Shown here one piece after another: positions 1-7,772 of a stretch of DNA of 44,884 nucleotides. The notes under the pieces were generated by a model. That model was not told where the DNA came from. It searched no databases and saw only the letters and a program-made list of their open reading frames with translations. Numbering within the stretch: position 1 is the stretch's first letter; each line of letters starts with the position of its first letter. The position numbers were made by a program, and so were the translations under genes. Source of the stretch: Pseudomonadota bacterium (lineage in GTDB: Bacteria > Pseudomonadota > Gammaproteobacteria > Burkholderiales > Burkholderiaceae_F); assembly GCA_021842465.1 (NCBI GenBank), contig JAKBZN010000019.1:1-44884 (forward strand), in the 5' to 3' direction.

Positions 1-2617
1 GGTGCTTGTAGAGGCGGAAGGCGTAATCCTCGACTTCGTATTCCTGGCGGCTGCCGTCGGGCATGCGCTTCTTGCGCACGTAGGTCCACGAAAACGTCGG
101 CTCGATGCCGCCCGAGACGTTGCCGGCGAAGGCGAGCGAGATCGTGCCGGTGGGCGCGATCGACAGCAGATGGGAATTGCGGATGCCGTGCGTGCGGATC
201 GTCGCTTGCAGCGTCGCCGGCAGGCGCGATGCGAAGTGCGGCGGCGCCAGATAGCGGTCGGCGTCGAATGCGGGAAAGCGACCTTTTTCGCGCGCGAGTT
301 CGACCGACGCCAGGTATGCCGTATCGCGCATGCATTGCGCGATCTCGGCCGCCTTCGCGCGCGCCGGTTCGCCGTCGTAGCGCAGGCCGAGCATGGTGAG
401 CGCATTGCCCAGCCCGGTGAACCCCAGGCCGACGCGGCGCTTGTTGCGTGCCTCGGCCTGCTGGTCCGCCAGCGGCCAGAGGGTGATGTCGAGAACGTTG
501 TCGAGCGCGCGAACCGCCACGCGCACGACGTCCTCGAACGCGGCGCGATCAAAGGCCGCCTCGCCGGTGAACGGGTCGCGCACGAAGCGGGTGAGGTTGA
601 TCGAGCCGAGGCAGCAGCAACCGTAGGCGGGAAGCGGCTGCTCGCCGCATTGCCCGGTGACCAATCCGTTGAAGATCACGGTGTTGCGGTCGGCCTGGGT
701 GGTATCGAAAACCGGCTCACGGCCGACGTAGGCGATGCGTGCCACTTTGGTGGCAAATCGCTGCGTCTTGCGCAATATCCTGTCGGCAACCCATGTCTGG
801 TATTTCTGTCTCTTGGCATCGGTCAGGAATCCGATTTCGCGCATGAAGCATTCCCACGATTGCCCGTCGATGATCAGTTCAAAGTCGGCTTGGCATGGGT
901 ATGGGCGGTGGCCGCCGCGGCCGTCCGGAAGGATGCGTTCCGATGCGTCGCGACGCTTGCGGATCCGGCAGAAGATGCCGAAATTCGCGAGCAGCACCTG
1001 CACGTCCTTCAGGAGGGTGGGGTGGCTCGACGCCAAGCGGATGGAGCACGACTGACGTTCCGAGGAGACGTTGATCGTTCCATCGGTCTGGAACAAGCCC
1101 TGCAGGTAGCCGCGCACACAGGCCTCGGTGCCGCGCCAGATCACCTCGGGAACGCGCAGTTTCGTTTCGGCGCAGAAACCGAAATGGCCGAGGTATCGGG
1201 CAAGCAACACGGAACGGATGAAAACCTGCTGGCGGTTGGGTACCGCGATCGGGGAGATTGCGCGAGGCGCTTGTCCGGAGCGCGTCGCCGACTGCGACAG
1301 CAGCGTATTGATGGTCGCTGCCGTTTCCGCGGCGAGCGTTCGATCGGCTCCCCAGAAATTGACGATGGCGGCGGTCTGTCCCTTCCCCCGGTTGGTGAAA
1401 TGGCCGTCTCCGGCGATCAGTCCGATCAATGTCCCGAGCGCTTGGCTTCCCTCGGCGCCGAATTGTCCTTTCCCCGACTGGACGAGAAGTTCATCTCCTA
1501 CTTTCAACGACTGCAACTCGACTTTGCCGCGGGTGGTGAAAAACGGGTGCCATGCCGTAGCCCGGATTTCATATCCGTCCTCGGTCTCGATCTTGTATAC
1601 GTCCGCGGCGCGGGAAGTCTGGAAGGCAGGTTTCGCCGGACGCGTTTCCACGCCGGTTTCGCCGCGTTCCAGCGCGCGGCGGTCGGCAGTCACGGTCAGC
1701 GGTACGCCGGTGGCATGCAAGGCGCCGATCGATACCATGCCATGCTGGGTGTGCAGCCGGGTGTCGGCGGTGACGCACGGGTTGGTCGCCGCGATCGTTT
1801 CGCAGTAGGAAAGGTTGTTGTCCTCGTTGACGCGGTCGATGAAGATCACGCCGGGCTCGGCATGATCGTAGGTCGAATGCATGATCTGGTCGAACAGGTC
1901 TCTCGCGCGCACGTTGCGATAGACCCAGTTGCCGTCGGGACGCTGGCGCGCGGCGTCGCGGTCGAAGGGTTCTGCGGCATGCCAGAGGTCGAACTGCGCG
2001 TCATCCTCGACTGCGCGCAGGAAGGCGTCGGTGACCGCGACCGACATGTTGAAGTTCGATAACGATCCGTCGCGCTTGGCGTGGATGAAGTCCTCGATGT
2101 CCGGATGGTCGCAGCGCAGGATCCCCATCTGGGCGCCGCGACGCGCGCCGGCGGATTCCAGCGTCTCGCAGCTTTTGTCGAAGACGCGCATGTAGGACAG
2201 CGGGCCGCTGGCGCGCGAATGGGTGCCGTGGACCAGCGCGCCCTTGGGCCGGATGTTGGAGAAGTCGTAGCCCACGCCGCCGCCGCGGCGCATCGTCTCC
2301 GCGGCCTGGTTGAGCGCAAGGTAGATCGACGGGATGCCGTCGCGGATGCCGCTGATCGCGTCGCCCACCGGCTGCACGAAGCAGTTGATCAGCGTCGCCG
2401 AGAGGTCCGTTCCCGCCGCGGAATTGACGCGGCCGCCCGGAATGAACCCCGCGGCCATGGCGTCGAAGAATCGCTGCTCCCACTCCGCGCGCAGCGCCGG
2501 CTCCTCACCTTCGGCGAGCGCCCGCGCCACGCGGCGGCGGACGTCGTCGGCGGTCCGCTCCTCGCCCTTGGCGTATTTCTCGCGCAGCACGTCGAGCGAG
2601 ATCGCTTGCTCTTCCAT
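1..2617 (-). CDS. nrdJ: Class II (B12-dependent) ribonucleotide reductase, intein-containing, partial
   Basis: Reduces ribonucleotides to deoxyribonucleotides using adenosylcobalamin. The minus frame is open from the ATG at 2617 to the window edge, so the 3' end is missing. The N-extein (280 residues) carries family motifs [13 protein letters not shown] and [12 protein letters not shown]. After ATNP an intein interrupts the frame (650-1777). The C-extein resumes as [20 protein letters not shown], so splicing rebuilds the NPCGE motif, the N-x-C-x-E site of the thiyl-radical cysteine in RNRs. At least 216 C-extein codons follow. The start is uncertain: the frame stays open upstream with another ATG at 2716 giving a 33-residue proline-rich extension, and neither start has a clear ribosome binding site. 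Family homology begins near [17 protein letters not shown]. It diverges from cysB. Confidence 0.93.
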   Translation of the reverse strand, partial: MEEQAISLDVLREKYAKGEERTADDVRRRVARALAEGEEPALRAEWEQRFFDAMAAGFIPGGRVNSAAGTDLSATLINCFVQPVGDAISGIRDGIPSIYLALNQAAETMRRGGGVGYDFSNIRPKGALVHGTHSRASGPLSYMRVFDKSCETLESAGARRGAQMGILRCDHPDIEDFIHAKRDGSLSNFNMSVAVTDAFLRAVEDDAQFDLWHAAEPFDRDAARQRPDGNWVYRNVRARDLFDQIMHSTYDHAEPGVIFIDRVNEDNNLSYCETIAATNPCVTADTRLHTQHGMVSIGALHATGVPLTVTADRRALERGETGVETRPAKPAFQTSRAADVYKIETEDGYEIRATAWHPFFTTRGKVELQSLKVGDELLVQSGKGQFGAEGSQALGTLIGLIAGDGHFTNRGKGQTAAIVNFWGADRTLAAETAATINTLLSQSATRSGQAPRAISPIAVPNRQQVFIRSVLLARYLGHFGFCAETKLRVPEVIWRGTEACVRGYLQGLFQTDGTINVSSERQSCSIRLASSHPTLLKDVQVLLANFGIFCRIRKRRDASERILPDGRGGHRPYPCQADFELIIDGQSWECFMREIGFLTDAKRQKYQTWVADRILRKTQRFATKVARIAYVGREPVFDTTQADRNTVIFNGLVTGQCGEQPLPAYGCCCLGSINLTRFVRDPFTGEAAFDRAAFEDVVRVAVRALDNVLDITLWPLADQQAEARNKRRVGLGFTGLGNALTMLGLRYDGEPARAKAAEIAQCMRDTAYLASVELAREKGRFPAFDADRYLAPPHFASRLPATLQATIRTHGIRNSHLLSIAPTGTISLAFAGNVSGGIEPTFSWTYVRKKRMPDGSRQEYEVEDYAFRLYKH
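650..1777 (-). other. Intein with LAGLIDADG homing endonuclease inside NrdJ (376 aa)
   Basis: I translated this stretch codon by codon and it is open throughout, in frame with both exteins. Block A starts with Cys1 ([13 protein letters not shown]). Block B has T74-A-W-H77 followed by P. Two LAGLIDADG-type helices are visible: [13 protein letters not shown] at residues 113-125 and [12 protein letters not shown] at 222-233, both with the acidic residue. The C-terminal block reads [10 protein letters not shown], then [10 protein letters not shown], ending at Gln376 with Cys+1 of the extein next. Known family biology: the Hint domain self-splices and the endonuclease drives homing into intein-free alleles. 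Odd point: the last two residues are Gly-Gln instead of the usual His-Asn. The element looks intact; splicing activity is inferred. Confidence 0.92.
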
Positions 2618-2755
2618 CGGAGGTGGCAGGGGTTCGCGGTTCACGATGTCGTTGCTCGGGATGGGAGGAGACGGGGAAAGTGTATTCCTGTCCTTCTCGC
2701 GGGAGTACCGGCGCATTTCGCGGTGCGGTGCCGTGCCGTCGCGACCGCATATTCC

Positions 2756-2784
2756 TTGACACAATTTCGACGCTGGGATATTGA
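2756..2784 (+). promoter_or_regulatory. cysB promoter (sigma70-like)
   Basis: A perfect -35 box TTGACA (2756-2761) is followed by a 17-bp spacer and a -10 box TATTGA (2779-2784). The cysB ATG is at 2793, so transcription would begin within a few bases of the start codon. No Shine-Dalgarno sequence fits between them. This predicts a leaderless or nearly leaderless mRNA. Confidence 0.7.
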
Positions 2785-2792
2785 GTTGTCGC

Positions 2793-3737
2793 ATGAACCT
2801 GCAACAATTCCGCTATCTGCGCGAGGCGGTCCGCCAGAAGCTCAATCTCACCGCGGCGGCGCGCGCCCTGCATACCTCCCAGCCGGGCGTCTCCAAGGCG
2901 ATCATCGAACTGGAAGAGGAACTGGGCGTTTCGATCTTCGCCCGGCACGGCAAGCGCATCCTGGGCCTGACTCCGCCGGGCCAGCAGGTGCTCGATGCCG
3001 CCGAGCGCATTGCCGGCGAGATCGACAACCTCAAGAAGCTCGCGCGCGACTATGCCGGCAGCCCGGAGGGGACGCTGCGCGTGGCGACGACGCATACCCA
3101 GGCGCGCTACGTCCTGCCGGAAGTCGTGCAGCGTTTCGTTCGCAAATATCCGCAGGTTCGGCTGAAGCTCCTGCAGGGCAACCCGCCGCAGATCGCCGCG
3201 ATGCTGATCGGCGGTCAGGCCGATGTCGGGATCGCCACGGAGACCCTGGCCGATACGCCGGGGCTCGACACCATCCCGGTGTTCCGCTGGGAGCACGTCG
3301 CCGTCGTGCCCGCGGGGCATCCGCTGGCGCGTTTCGCTGCGCATCCCGGAAAGATCACGCTCAAGGATCTCGGGCGCCATCCCCTCGTGACCTATGAAGC
3401 GCATTTCTCCGGCCGCAGCCGCATCGACCAGGCCTTCGCCGATGCGGAGATCGAACCGTCGGTGGTGCTCGAGGCGATCGACGCCGACGTCATCAAGACC
3501 TATGCGCAGGCCGGCTTGGGCGTGGGCATCGTCGCGGGGCTGGCCACCGATCGCAACGGGAGCGCGAACGGATTGACGGTGATCCCGTGCGGCCACCTGT
3601 TCGGACCGAACACCACGCGCCTCGCCGTCAAGCAGGGCGCCTATCTGCGCGGCTTCGTGTACGCCTTCATCGAGATGATCGCGCCGGGCTGGGATCGGCG
3701 GAAGATCGAGGAAGAGTTCGGGAAAAAAAGAACCTGA
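2793..3737 (+). CDS. cysB: CysB-type LysR family transcriptional regulator
   Basis: Regulator of sulfate assimilation and cysteine synthesis; in the family the inducer is N-acetylserine or a related ligand. 314 residues, the usual CysB length. The N-terminus [15 protein letters not shown] and the winged HTH containing [19 protein letters not shown] (about residues 28-46) are typical of CysB/Cbl rather than generic LysR proteins. The ligand-binding domain runs from about residue 90, with [10 protein letters not shown] and the [13 protein letters not shown] segment. The ATG at 2793 matches the family start; the frame opens slightly earlier at a TTG (2781) that falls inside the -10 box. It is divergent from nrdJ, and no cys genes adjoin it, so its targets lie elsewhere. 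Confidence 0.93.
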   Translation: MNLQQFRYLREAVRQKLNLTAAARALHTSQPGVSKAIIELEEELGVSIFARHGKRILGLTPPGQQVLDAAERIAGEIDNLKKLARDYAGSPEGTLRVATTHTQARYVLPEVVQRFVRKYPQVRLKLLQGNPPQIAAMLIGGQADVGIATETLADTPGLDTIPVFRWEHVAVVPAGHPLARFAAHPGKITLKDLGRHPLVTYEAHFSGRSRIDQAFADAEIEPSVVLEAIDADVIKTYAQAGLGVGIVAGLATDRNGSANGLTVIPCGHLFGPNTTRLAVKQGAYLRGFVYAFIEMIAPGWDRRKIEEEFGKKRT

Positions 3738-3809
3738 GAGGAGAAATCCGGTCGCGAATTTCCCGCCGGCGGGGCCCGTGGCCCGCAATCCGAAAATCGG
3801 CCCACCACG

Positions 3810-3851
3810 CTCGCGAAATACCTGGAAATCCGCTCTGCGATATCGCCTGGA
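3810..3851 (+). repeat. Left direct repeat flanking hipBA
   Basis: This 42-bp sequence matches 5625-5666 at 36 of 42 positions by direct alignment. Both copies contain the 10-bp palindrome GCGATATCGC (3837-3846 here) followed by CTG. The two copies bracket the hipB-hipA pair in the same orientation, as a duplicated insertion boundary or two dispersed repeats would. Confidence 0.8.
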
Positions 3852-3910
3852 ACACAACAGGCGGAGGCCGTTGCGACCAGACAATTATTTGATAAGAGCG
3901 ATATTTGGAG

Positions 3911-3925
3911 TATCTTTATAAGATA
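3911..3925. promoter_or_regulatory. Candidate HipB operator 1
   Basis: Perfect inverted repeat TATCTT-TAT-AAGATA, 40 bp upstream of the hip -10/-35 region. HipB proteins bind TATCC-type palindromes in their own promoter, so a TATC-edged palindrome here is a reasonable operator candidate. Binding is inferred. Confidence 0.5.
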
Positions 3926-3950
3926 AATACGATAACAAAATCGTTCAAAT

Positions 3951-3987
3951 GCGATATATTGACGATATCGCATGAAGGCGATAATGT
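3951..3987 (+). promoter_or_regulatory. hipBA promoter with overlapping operator palindrome
   Basis: The inverted repeat GCGATAT-N7-ATATCGC (3951-3971) overlaps a -35 box TTGACG (3959-3964), which stands 17 bp from a -10 box TAATGT (3982-3987). A HipB dimer on the palindrome would block the -35 and autorepress. The -10 ends 6 bp before the hipB ATG, predicting a leaderless transcript. Confidence 0.6.
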
Positions 3988-3993
3988 GCGGCG

Positions 3994-4257
3994 ATGGATT
4001 ATCCGATTCGTTTCCCAGACCAGATCAGGCAACATCTGCGTGCATTGCGCAAGACCAAGGGCCTGACCCAGACACAACTTGGCAAGTTGCTAGGCGTTGG
4101 ACAGGTTCGCATTGCCGAAATCGAGCGGGATCCCTCGGTTGTGAGCGTCGCGCAACTGTTCAAGCTTCTCACCGCCCTGGACGCGCACATCGTGCTGCGT
4201 GACTCGCGGCCTGACGACGCCGCCAAGCAGGATACGACGCCGAAAGGCTCCTGGTGA
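3994..4257 (+). CDS. hipB: HipB antitoxin, XRE-family DNA-binding protein
   Basis: 87-residue antitoxin that neutralises HipA and represses the operon. A Cro/C1-type helix-turn-helix spans about residues 11-65, with LRKTKGLTQTQLGKLLGVGQ and the recognition-helix region RIAEIERDP. The C-terminus ends in a tryptophan after a flexible acidic tail, as in E. coli HipB, where the C-terminal Trp tail is used for degradation and HipA contact. The ATG at 3994 is chosen from family alignment. The stop codon overlaps the hipA GTG start by four bases (GTGA), so translation is coupled. Confidence 0.9.
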   Translation: MDYPIRFPDQIRQHLRALRKTKGLTQTQLGKLLGVGQVRIAEIERDPSVVSVAQLFKLLTALDAHIVLRDSRPDDAAKQDTTPKGSW

Positions 4258-5603
4258 GCAACGAGCTCAACGTCTGGATGAACGGCGAACTGGTAGGCGT
4301 GTGGTCCCGGACCCGCACGGGCGGTCATCGCCTGACCTATGAGGCAGCCTGGCTGCGTTCCCCAAGGCGGCGCTCGCTTTCGCTGTCACTTCCCATCGGG
4401 CCGTCACGCGAGATTACCGGAGCGGCCGTATCGAGCTACTTCGAGAATCTGCTGCCCGAAAACGACAACATCCGCCGCCGACTCGGCGTGCGCTTTCGCA
4501 CCCGCAGCACCGAGGCGTTTGAACTGCTGACTGCCATCGGGCGCGATTGCGTAGGCGCCGTGCAACTGTTGCCTCCGGAGACGGCTCCAGAGGGATTCGA
4601 CCGGATTGACGGCGTGCCGGTCGACGACGCCGCAGTCGAGCGGCTCCTTCGCAACGTCACCGCCGAACCATTGCCCGGCTTGAACGAAGAGGGCGAGGAA
4701 TTTCGCATCTCGATTGCGGGCGTCCAGGAGAAGACGGCCCTCCTGTGCCAAAACGGAAAATGGTTCCGCCCACGGGGGGCAACCCCGACGACGCACATAT
4801 TGAAATTGCCGCTCGGCGTTGTCGGGGGAGGGCTGCAGCTCGACATGTCGGACTCGGTCGAGAATGAATGGCTCTGCGCGCAGATTCTTCGCGAGCTTGG
4901 CTTTTCCGTGGCGAAATCCGAAATGGCGGTCTTTGGCGCACAGAAGGTGCTCGTCGTCGAGCGCTTCGACCGCCAGCAGATGGACGAGCGTTGGATCGCG
5001 AGGCTGCCACAGGAAGACTTTTGCCAGGCGCTCGCGGTGCCGCCTGCCAGAAAATACGAATCCGACGGCGGACCCGGAATGGAAGATGCGTTGAAACTGC
5101 TCTCCGGCAGCGCCTCGCCCAACGCGGATCGCGAGCAGTTCCTGCTTGCGCAACTGGTCTTCTGGCTGCTTGCCGCGACAGATGGACACGCGAAGAACTT
5201 TTCCGTGTTCCTCAACGCAGGGGACCGCTATCGCCTGACGCCGCTCTACGACGTGCTCTCGGCCTGGCCCATCATCGGTCACGGTGCCAATTCGCTTTCG
5301 CCGCAGAAAGCGCGCTTGGCGATGGGCCTGCGCGCCAAGAACATGCATTACCTGCTGAGGGAAATCCGCGCTCGCCACTATCGCGAGCTGGCCGACAAGA
5401 GCGGAGTGCCGACTGTGTGGGACAAGATGCTTGATCTGATCAACAATGTCCCGCCATCGCTCGCAGCGGTGGAAAAGCGCCTTGCATCAGACTTCCCCCG
5501 TGTTCTGTGGGAGCGAATTTCAAGCGGCATGCTCTCCCAAGCGAGCGCTTTCAAGAATGAGATTTTTGGCAGCGGCCCCATCGGAATGCGAAGCAGGGGG
5601 TAA
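4254..5603 (+). CDS. hipA: HipA toxin, serine/threonine kinase of the HipBA system
   Basis: 449-residue kinase toxin. E. coli HipA phosphorylates glutamyl-tRNA synthetase GltX, halts translation and produces persisters. This protein is of the full-length E. coli type: an N-terminal subdomain (about 1-100), then the activation loop RISIAGVQEKTALL, where Ser153 aligns with autophosphorylated Ser150, ATP-binding Lys184 in THILKLP, catalytic Asp310 in ATDGHAKNFS, and metal-binding Asp333 in TPLYDVLS. All key residues are present, so the toxin should be active. It starts at GTG 4254, overlapping the hipB stop. The target is inferred from homology. Confidence 0.94.
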   Translation: MSNELNVWMNGELVGVWSRTRTGGHRLTYEAAWLRSPRRRSLSLSLPIGPSREITGAAVSSYFENLLPENDNIRRRLGVRFRTRSTEAFELLTAIGRDCVGAVQLLPPETAPEGFDRIDGVPVDDAAVERLLRNVTAEPLPGLNEEGEEFRISIAGVQEKTALLCQNGKWFRPRGATPTTHILKLPLGVVGGGLQLDMSDSVENEWLCAQILRELGFSVAKSEMAVFGAQKVLVVERFDRQQMDERWIARLPQEDFCQALAVPPARKYESDGGPGMEDALKLLSGSASPNADREQFLLAQLVFWLLAATDGHAKNFSVFLNAGDRYRLTPLYDVLSAWPIIGHGANSLSPQKARLAMGLRAKNMHYLLREIRARHYRELADKSGVPTVWDKMLDLINNVPPSLAAVEKRLASDFPRVLWERISSGMLSQASAFKNEIFGSGPIGMRSRG

Positions 5604-5624
5604 CTTTGGGGGTAACTCCGAACC

Positions 5625-5666
5625 CTCGAGAAATATCCGGAACTCCGCTCCGCGATATCGCCTGAA
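5625..5666 (+). repeat. Right direct repeat flanking hipBA
   Basis: Counterpart of 3810-3851 (36 of 42 identical), beginning 22 bp after the hipA stop. It contains GCGATATCGC at 5652-5661. A shorter related string, GGAAATCC then GATATCGCC, occurs at 20322-20339 upstream of fimV, hinting that this is a dispersed family instead of a target duplication private to hipBA. Confidence 0.8.
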
Positions 5667-5688
5667 TGACGACGCCGCAAGTTTCCGA

Positions 5689-5905
5689 CCTCGTCATCGC
5701 GAGGCCCGCAACCCGTCAACCTCGTCATCGCGGGGCCCACAACCGGTCAACCTCGTCATCGCGGGGCCCGCAACCCGTCAACCTCGTCATCGCGGGGCCC
5801 ACAACCGGTCAACCTCGTCATCGCGGGGCCCGCAACCGGTCAACCTCGTCATCGCGGGGCCCGCAACCGGTCAACCTCGTCATCGCGAGGCCCGCAGGGC
5901 CGTGG
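5689..5905 (+). repeat. 31-bp tandem repeat array (minisatellite)
   Basis: Six full head-to-tail 31-bp units start at 5689, 5720, 5751, 5782, 5813 and 5844, and a seventh partial copy starts at 5875. Each begins CCTCGTCATCGCG and ends CGTCAA or CGGTCAA. Units differ at only a few positions (GAGG/GGGG, CCCGC/CCCAC, CCCG/CCGG). The seventh unit merges into the left end of the adjacent REP-like element, so the array probably grew by slippage from that end. Copy number is likely strain-variable. Confidence 0.95.
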
Positions 5906-5955
5906 CGATCCAGCCAACCCACTGGATTGCTTCGGGCTTCGCCCTCGCAATGACG
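5878..5955 (-). repeat. REP-like inverted repeat, copy A
   Basis: Ends CGTCATCGCGAG and CTCGCAATGACG form a terminal inverted repeat. Inside are the shared blocks GGCGATCCAG and GGATTGCTTCGGGC. It has the same architecture as the elements at 8566, 14682 and 24381. It sits between convergently ending genes (hipA and the minus-strand ORF ending at 5965). Confidence 0.85.
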
Positions 5956-5964
5956 ATTGTTTCG

Positions 5965-6450
5965 TCAGCTTCCTGCTTTTCCCGCGGAACGGCGGGCCCG
6001 CACGAAGCCTTTGGCGTCGCGGACCAGCGCTTTGGTCCGGACGGCGGTGATGATCGCCTGATGCAAGGCCGCCTCGGCCTTCTTGCGGTCCGGCGCGGCC
6101 AGCGTGCCCGCGTATCCCTTGGCCTCCATCACGGCGTGGACGACCTCGGCGGGGCGCATCGATCCCTTGAGCACGCGGCCGATCCACTGCGCGGTTTCGC
6201 CGCGGGCAAACCACTTCTTGCGTTGCGAGCCCCCGGCCGCGCCATTCCCGCCCTTCGCCGCGGGGGGTGCGGTCTTCGCCGAGACGACGGTGACCGGACG
6301 TTCGCGGAGCGATTCCATCTGCGCGTGGCGCGCGAGCAGGTACAGGATCTGCTGATTGATCTCAGTCAGGCGCTGATGGATTCGCGACGCATCGGATTGC
6401 AGGCGGCGCTGTTCGTCGAAAAGGGAATCGAGACTCGGCAGGCGGGACAT
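5965..6450 (-). CDS. Hypothetical protein with coiled coil and basic C-terminal domain
   Basis: 161 residues; I do not recognise a named family. The N-terminal 45 residues are heptad-like and helical (FDEQRRLQSDASRIHQRLTE), predicting a coiled coil. A Gly/Ala/Pro-rich linker (about 55-78) follows, then a compact C-terminal part from KKWFARGETAQWIGRVLKGS with basic residues that could be a winged-helix-like nucleic-acid-binding domain. The calculated charge is positive. No clear ribosome binding site precedes the ATG. It lies 72 bp downstream of the ATP-grasp gene on the same strand and may share its transcript. Confidence 0.65.
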   Translation of the reverse strand: MSRLPSLDSLFDEQRRLQSDASRIHQRLTEINQQILYLLARHAQMESLRERPVTVVSAKTAPPAAKGGNGAAGGSQRKKWFARGETAQWIGRVLKGSMRPAEVVHAVMEAKGYAGTLAAPDRKKAEAALHQAIITAVRTKALVRDAKGFVRARRSAGKAGS

Positions 6451-6522
6451 GTCGGTGTGGGCGATCCAGGCTGGAAAACCGCATCCTACTCGGAATCACC
6501 CCGGAATCACCCGCATGGCGGT

Positions 6523-7767
6523 TTAGTGTGCCGTGATCCGGATCCGGGTCGCGGCCAGATAGGCCTCGGCGGCAGCATCGGCATCGCCCTCGCGGGGGGC
6601 GGTGGCGACGACGTATCCGATGCGGTCGGCATTGTGCCGGGGCGGGCGGACGGCATCGCCGGGGCTGCGCAGCAGCACGACGCGCTGCACCGCCGGGGCG
6701 TCGTGCGTCGGCAGATCGATTCCCTCGAGGATGCCTTCGGCGTCGGCAACCATCCAGCGGATGGTGCTGAAGGCCTGGGGCGACAGGGCGGCGAGATCGT
6801 CGAGCGGTTCGCCCTGATGCAGGCGGATCAGTTCGGCGTAGATCGAGCGGCCGAAGGCGTACCCCATCTGGTACGGGATCTGCGCACTGACCAGACGGGG
6901 ATTGATCTCGACCAGCACGGGGCCGTCTGGGCCGAGGATCATCTCGATATGACAGGCGCCGAAGTCGAACCCGACGGCATCGAGGAGGCGGCCGGCGTAC
7001 CGCTCCAGCACGGCGACATCGTGGCGTTGGCTCGGGAAGCAACTGCCGCGGAACGCGAAGGAGGGCGGCGCGAAGCGTTCCTTGGCGTTGACGCCGAGGA
7101 AGATGCGGCGGGAGCCCTGCACGAACAGGTCGCAGCCAACCATGGCGCCGGTGACATATCGTTCGACCAGCAGGCGCCCGCGGGCGCGCACGCCGAAGCC
7201 GTAATCAGTGGCGGCATCGCTCCGGGCGTCGAGCGCGGCGCAGAGACGATCGACGTCGTCGGGCATGCGCAGCAGGGTCACGTCCTGCGATCCATAGCCG
7301 TCGGCGGGTTTGACGATCAGCGGCAGGCCCAGTTCGGCGACGGCGGTGCGCAGTTCCGCGCCGCCGCCGATCTCTGCGAAGGGCGGCTGCGGGATGCCGT
7401 GGGTGCGCAGCGCCGCCCGCACCGCCGCCTTGTCGCGCAGAAGACGCGCCGCCGCCGGCGACAGGAACGGCAGACCCAGGTCTTGCGCCAGCACGCTGGC
7501 GTCGACGACGCGGATGTCGATCAGGCAGATCAGGGCTTCGAACCGATCCGCGTGATGGATGGCCGCCGCGGCGTCGCGCAGGCATTCCGGGGTCCACGGC
7601 CGCACTTCGACCACCCGTTGGATCCGCTGCCATGCCGGATCGCCGAGGCGCCGGTAATGCCCGGCGTCGGCGGTGAGCAGGGTTAGCCGGTGGCCGAGGG
7701 CGCAGGCATCGTCGACGATGCCGAAGTCGTTGCCCCCGGGCAGGTCGAACAGCAGCAGATGGGCCAT
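6523..7767 (-). CDS. ATP-grasp domain-containing ligase
   Basis: 414 residues with the ATP-grasp fold of carboxylate-amine/thiol ligases. The N-terminal pre-ATP-grasp domain (about 1-100) is followed by the nucleotide-binding lysine region PLIVKPADGYGSQ (149-161) and the metal-binding motif VLVEINPRL (284-292), the Asn and Glu that coordinate Mg-ATP. The substrate cannot be read from sequence; relatives join amino acids, carboxylates or peptides. It starts 5 bp after the stop of an FMN reductase gene, so the two are almost certainly co-transcribed and may act in one pathway. Not a purK/purD-type enzyme by context. Confidence 0.85.
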   Translation of the reverse strand: MAHLLLFDLPGGNDFGIVDDACALGHRLTLLTADAGHYRRLGDPAWQRIQRVVEVRPWTPECLRDAAAAIHHADRFEALICLIDIRVVDASVLAQDLGLPFLSPAAARLLRDKAAVRAALRTHGIPQPPFAEIGGGAELRTAVAELGLPLIVKPADGYGSQDVTLLRMPDDVDRLCAALDARSDAATDYGFGVRARGRLLVERYVTGAMVGCDLFVQGSRRIFLGVNAKERFAPPSFAFRGSCFPSQRHDVAVLERYAGRLLDAVGFDFGACHIEMILGPDGPVLVEINPRLVSAQIPYQMGYAFGRSIYAELIRLHQGEPLDDLAALSPQAFSTIRWMVADAEGILEGIDLPTHDAPAVQRVVLLRSPGDAVRPPRHNADRIGYVVATAPREGDADAAAEAYLAATRIRITAH

Positions 7768-7772
7768 GGGCT

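Larger units (their letters stand above)
3738..3993. other. AT-rich intergenic region before hipBA
   Basis: This 256-bp gap holds the left hipBA direct repeat (3810-3851), then a stretch from about 3880 that is strikingly AT-rich against the GC-rich background, with the hip operator and promoter elements. No gene is supported here. The composition change fits a horizontally acquired module. Confidence 0.7.
5604..5964. other. Repeat-filled intergenic region
   Basis: 361 bp without a supported gene. It contains the right hipBA direct repeat (5625-5666), a 31-bp tandem array (5689-5905) and a REP-like element (5878-5955). Open frames crossing it translate the repeats and show no family signal. 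Confidence 0.85.

Noticed and set aside
650-1777. NrdJ split by frameshift or assembly error
   Set aside because: Codon-by-codon translation shows one open frame with Hint blocks and two LAGLIDADG helices exactly between NP and CGE.
2-2062. A 686-codon plus-strand open frame
   Set aside because: It is the exact complement phase of nrdJ and its intein. The protein has no family features, while the minus strand gives a clear class II RNR.
5689-5905. CRISPR array
   Set aside because: Units are contiguous 31-bp repeats with no spacers, and no cas genes are nearby.
5446-7686. A 746-codon plus-strand open frame
   Set aside because: It runs through hipA's end, the tandem repeats and the complement of the ATP-grasp gene. 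It is a high-GC shadow.
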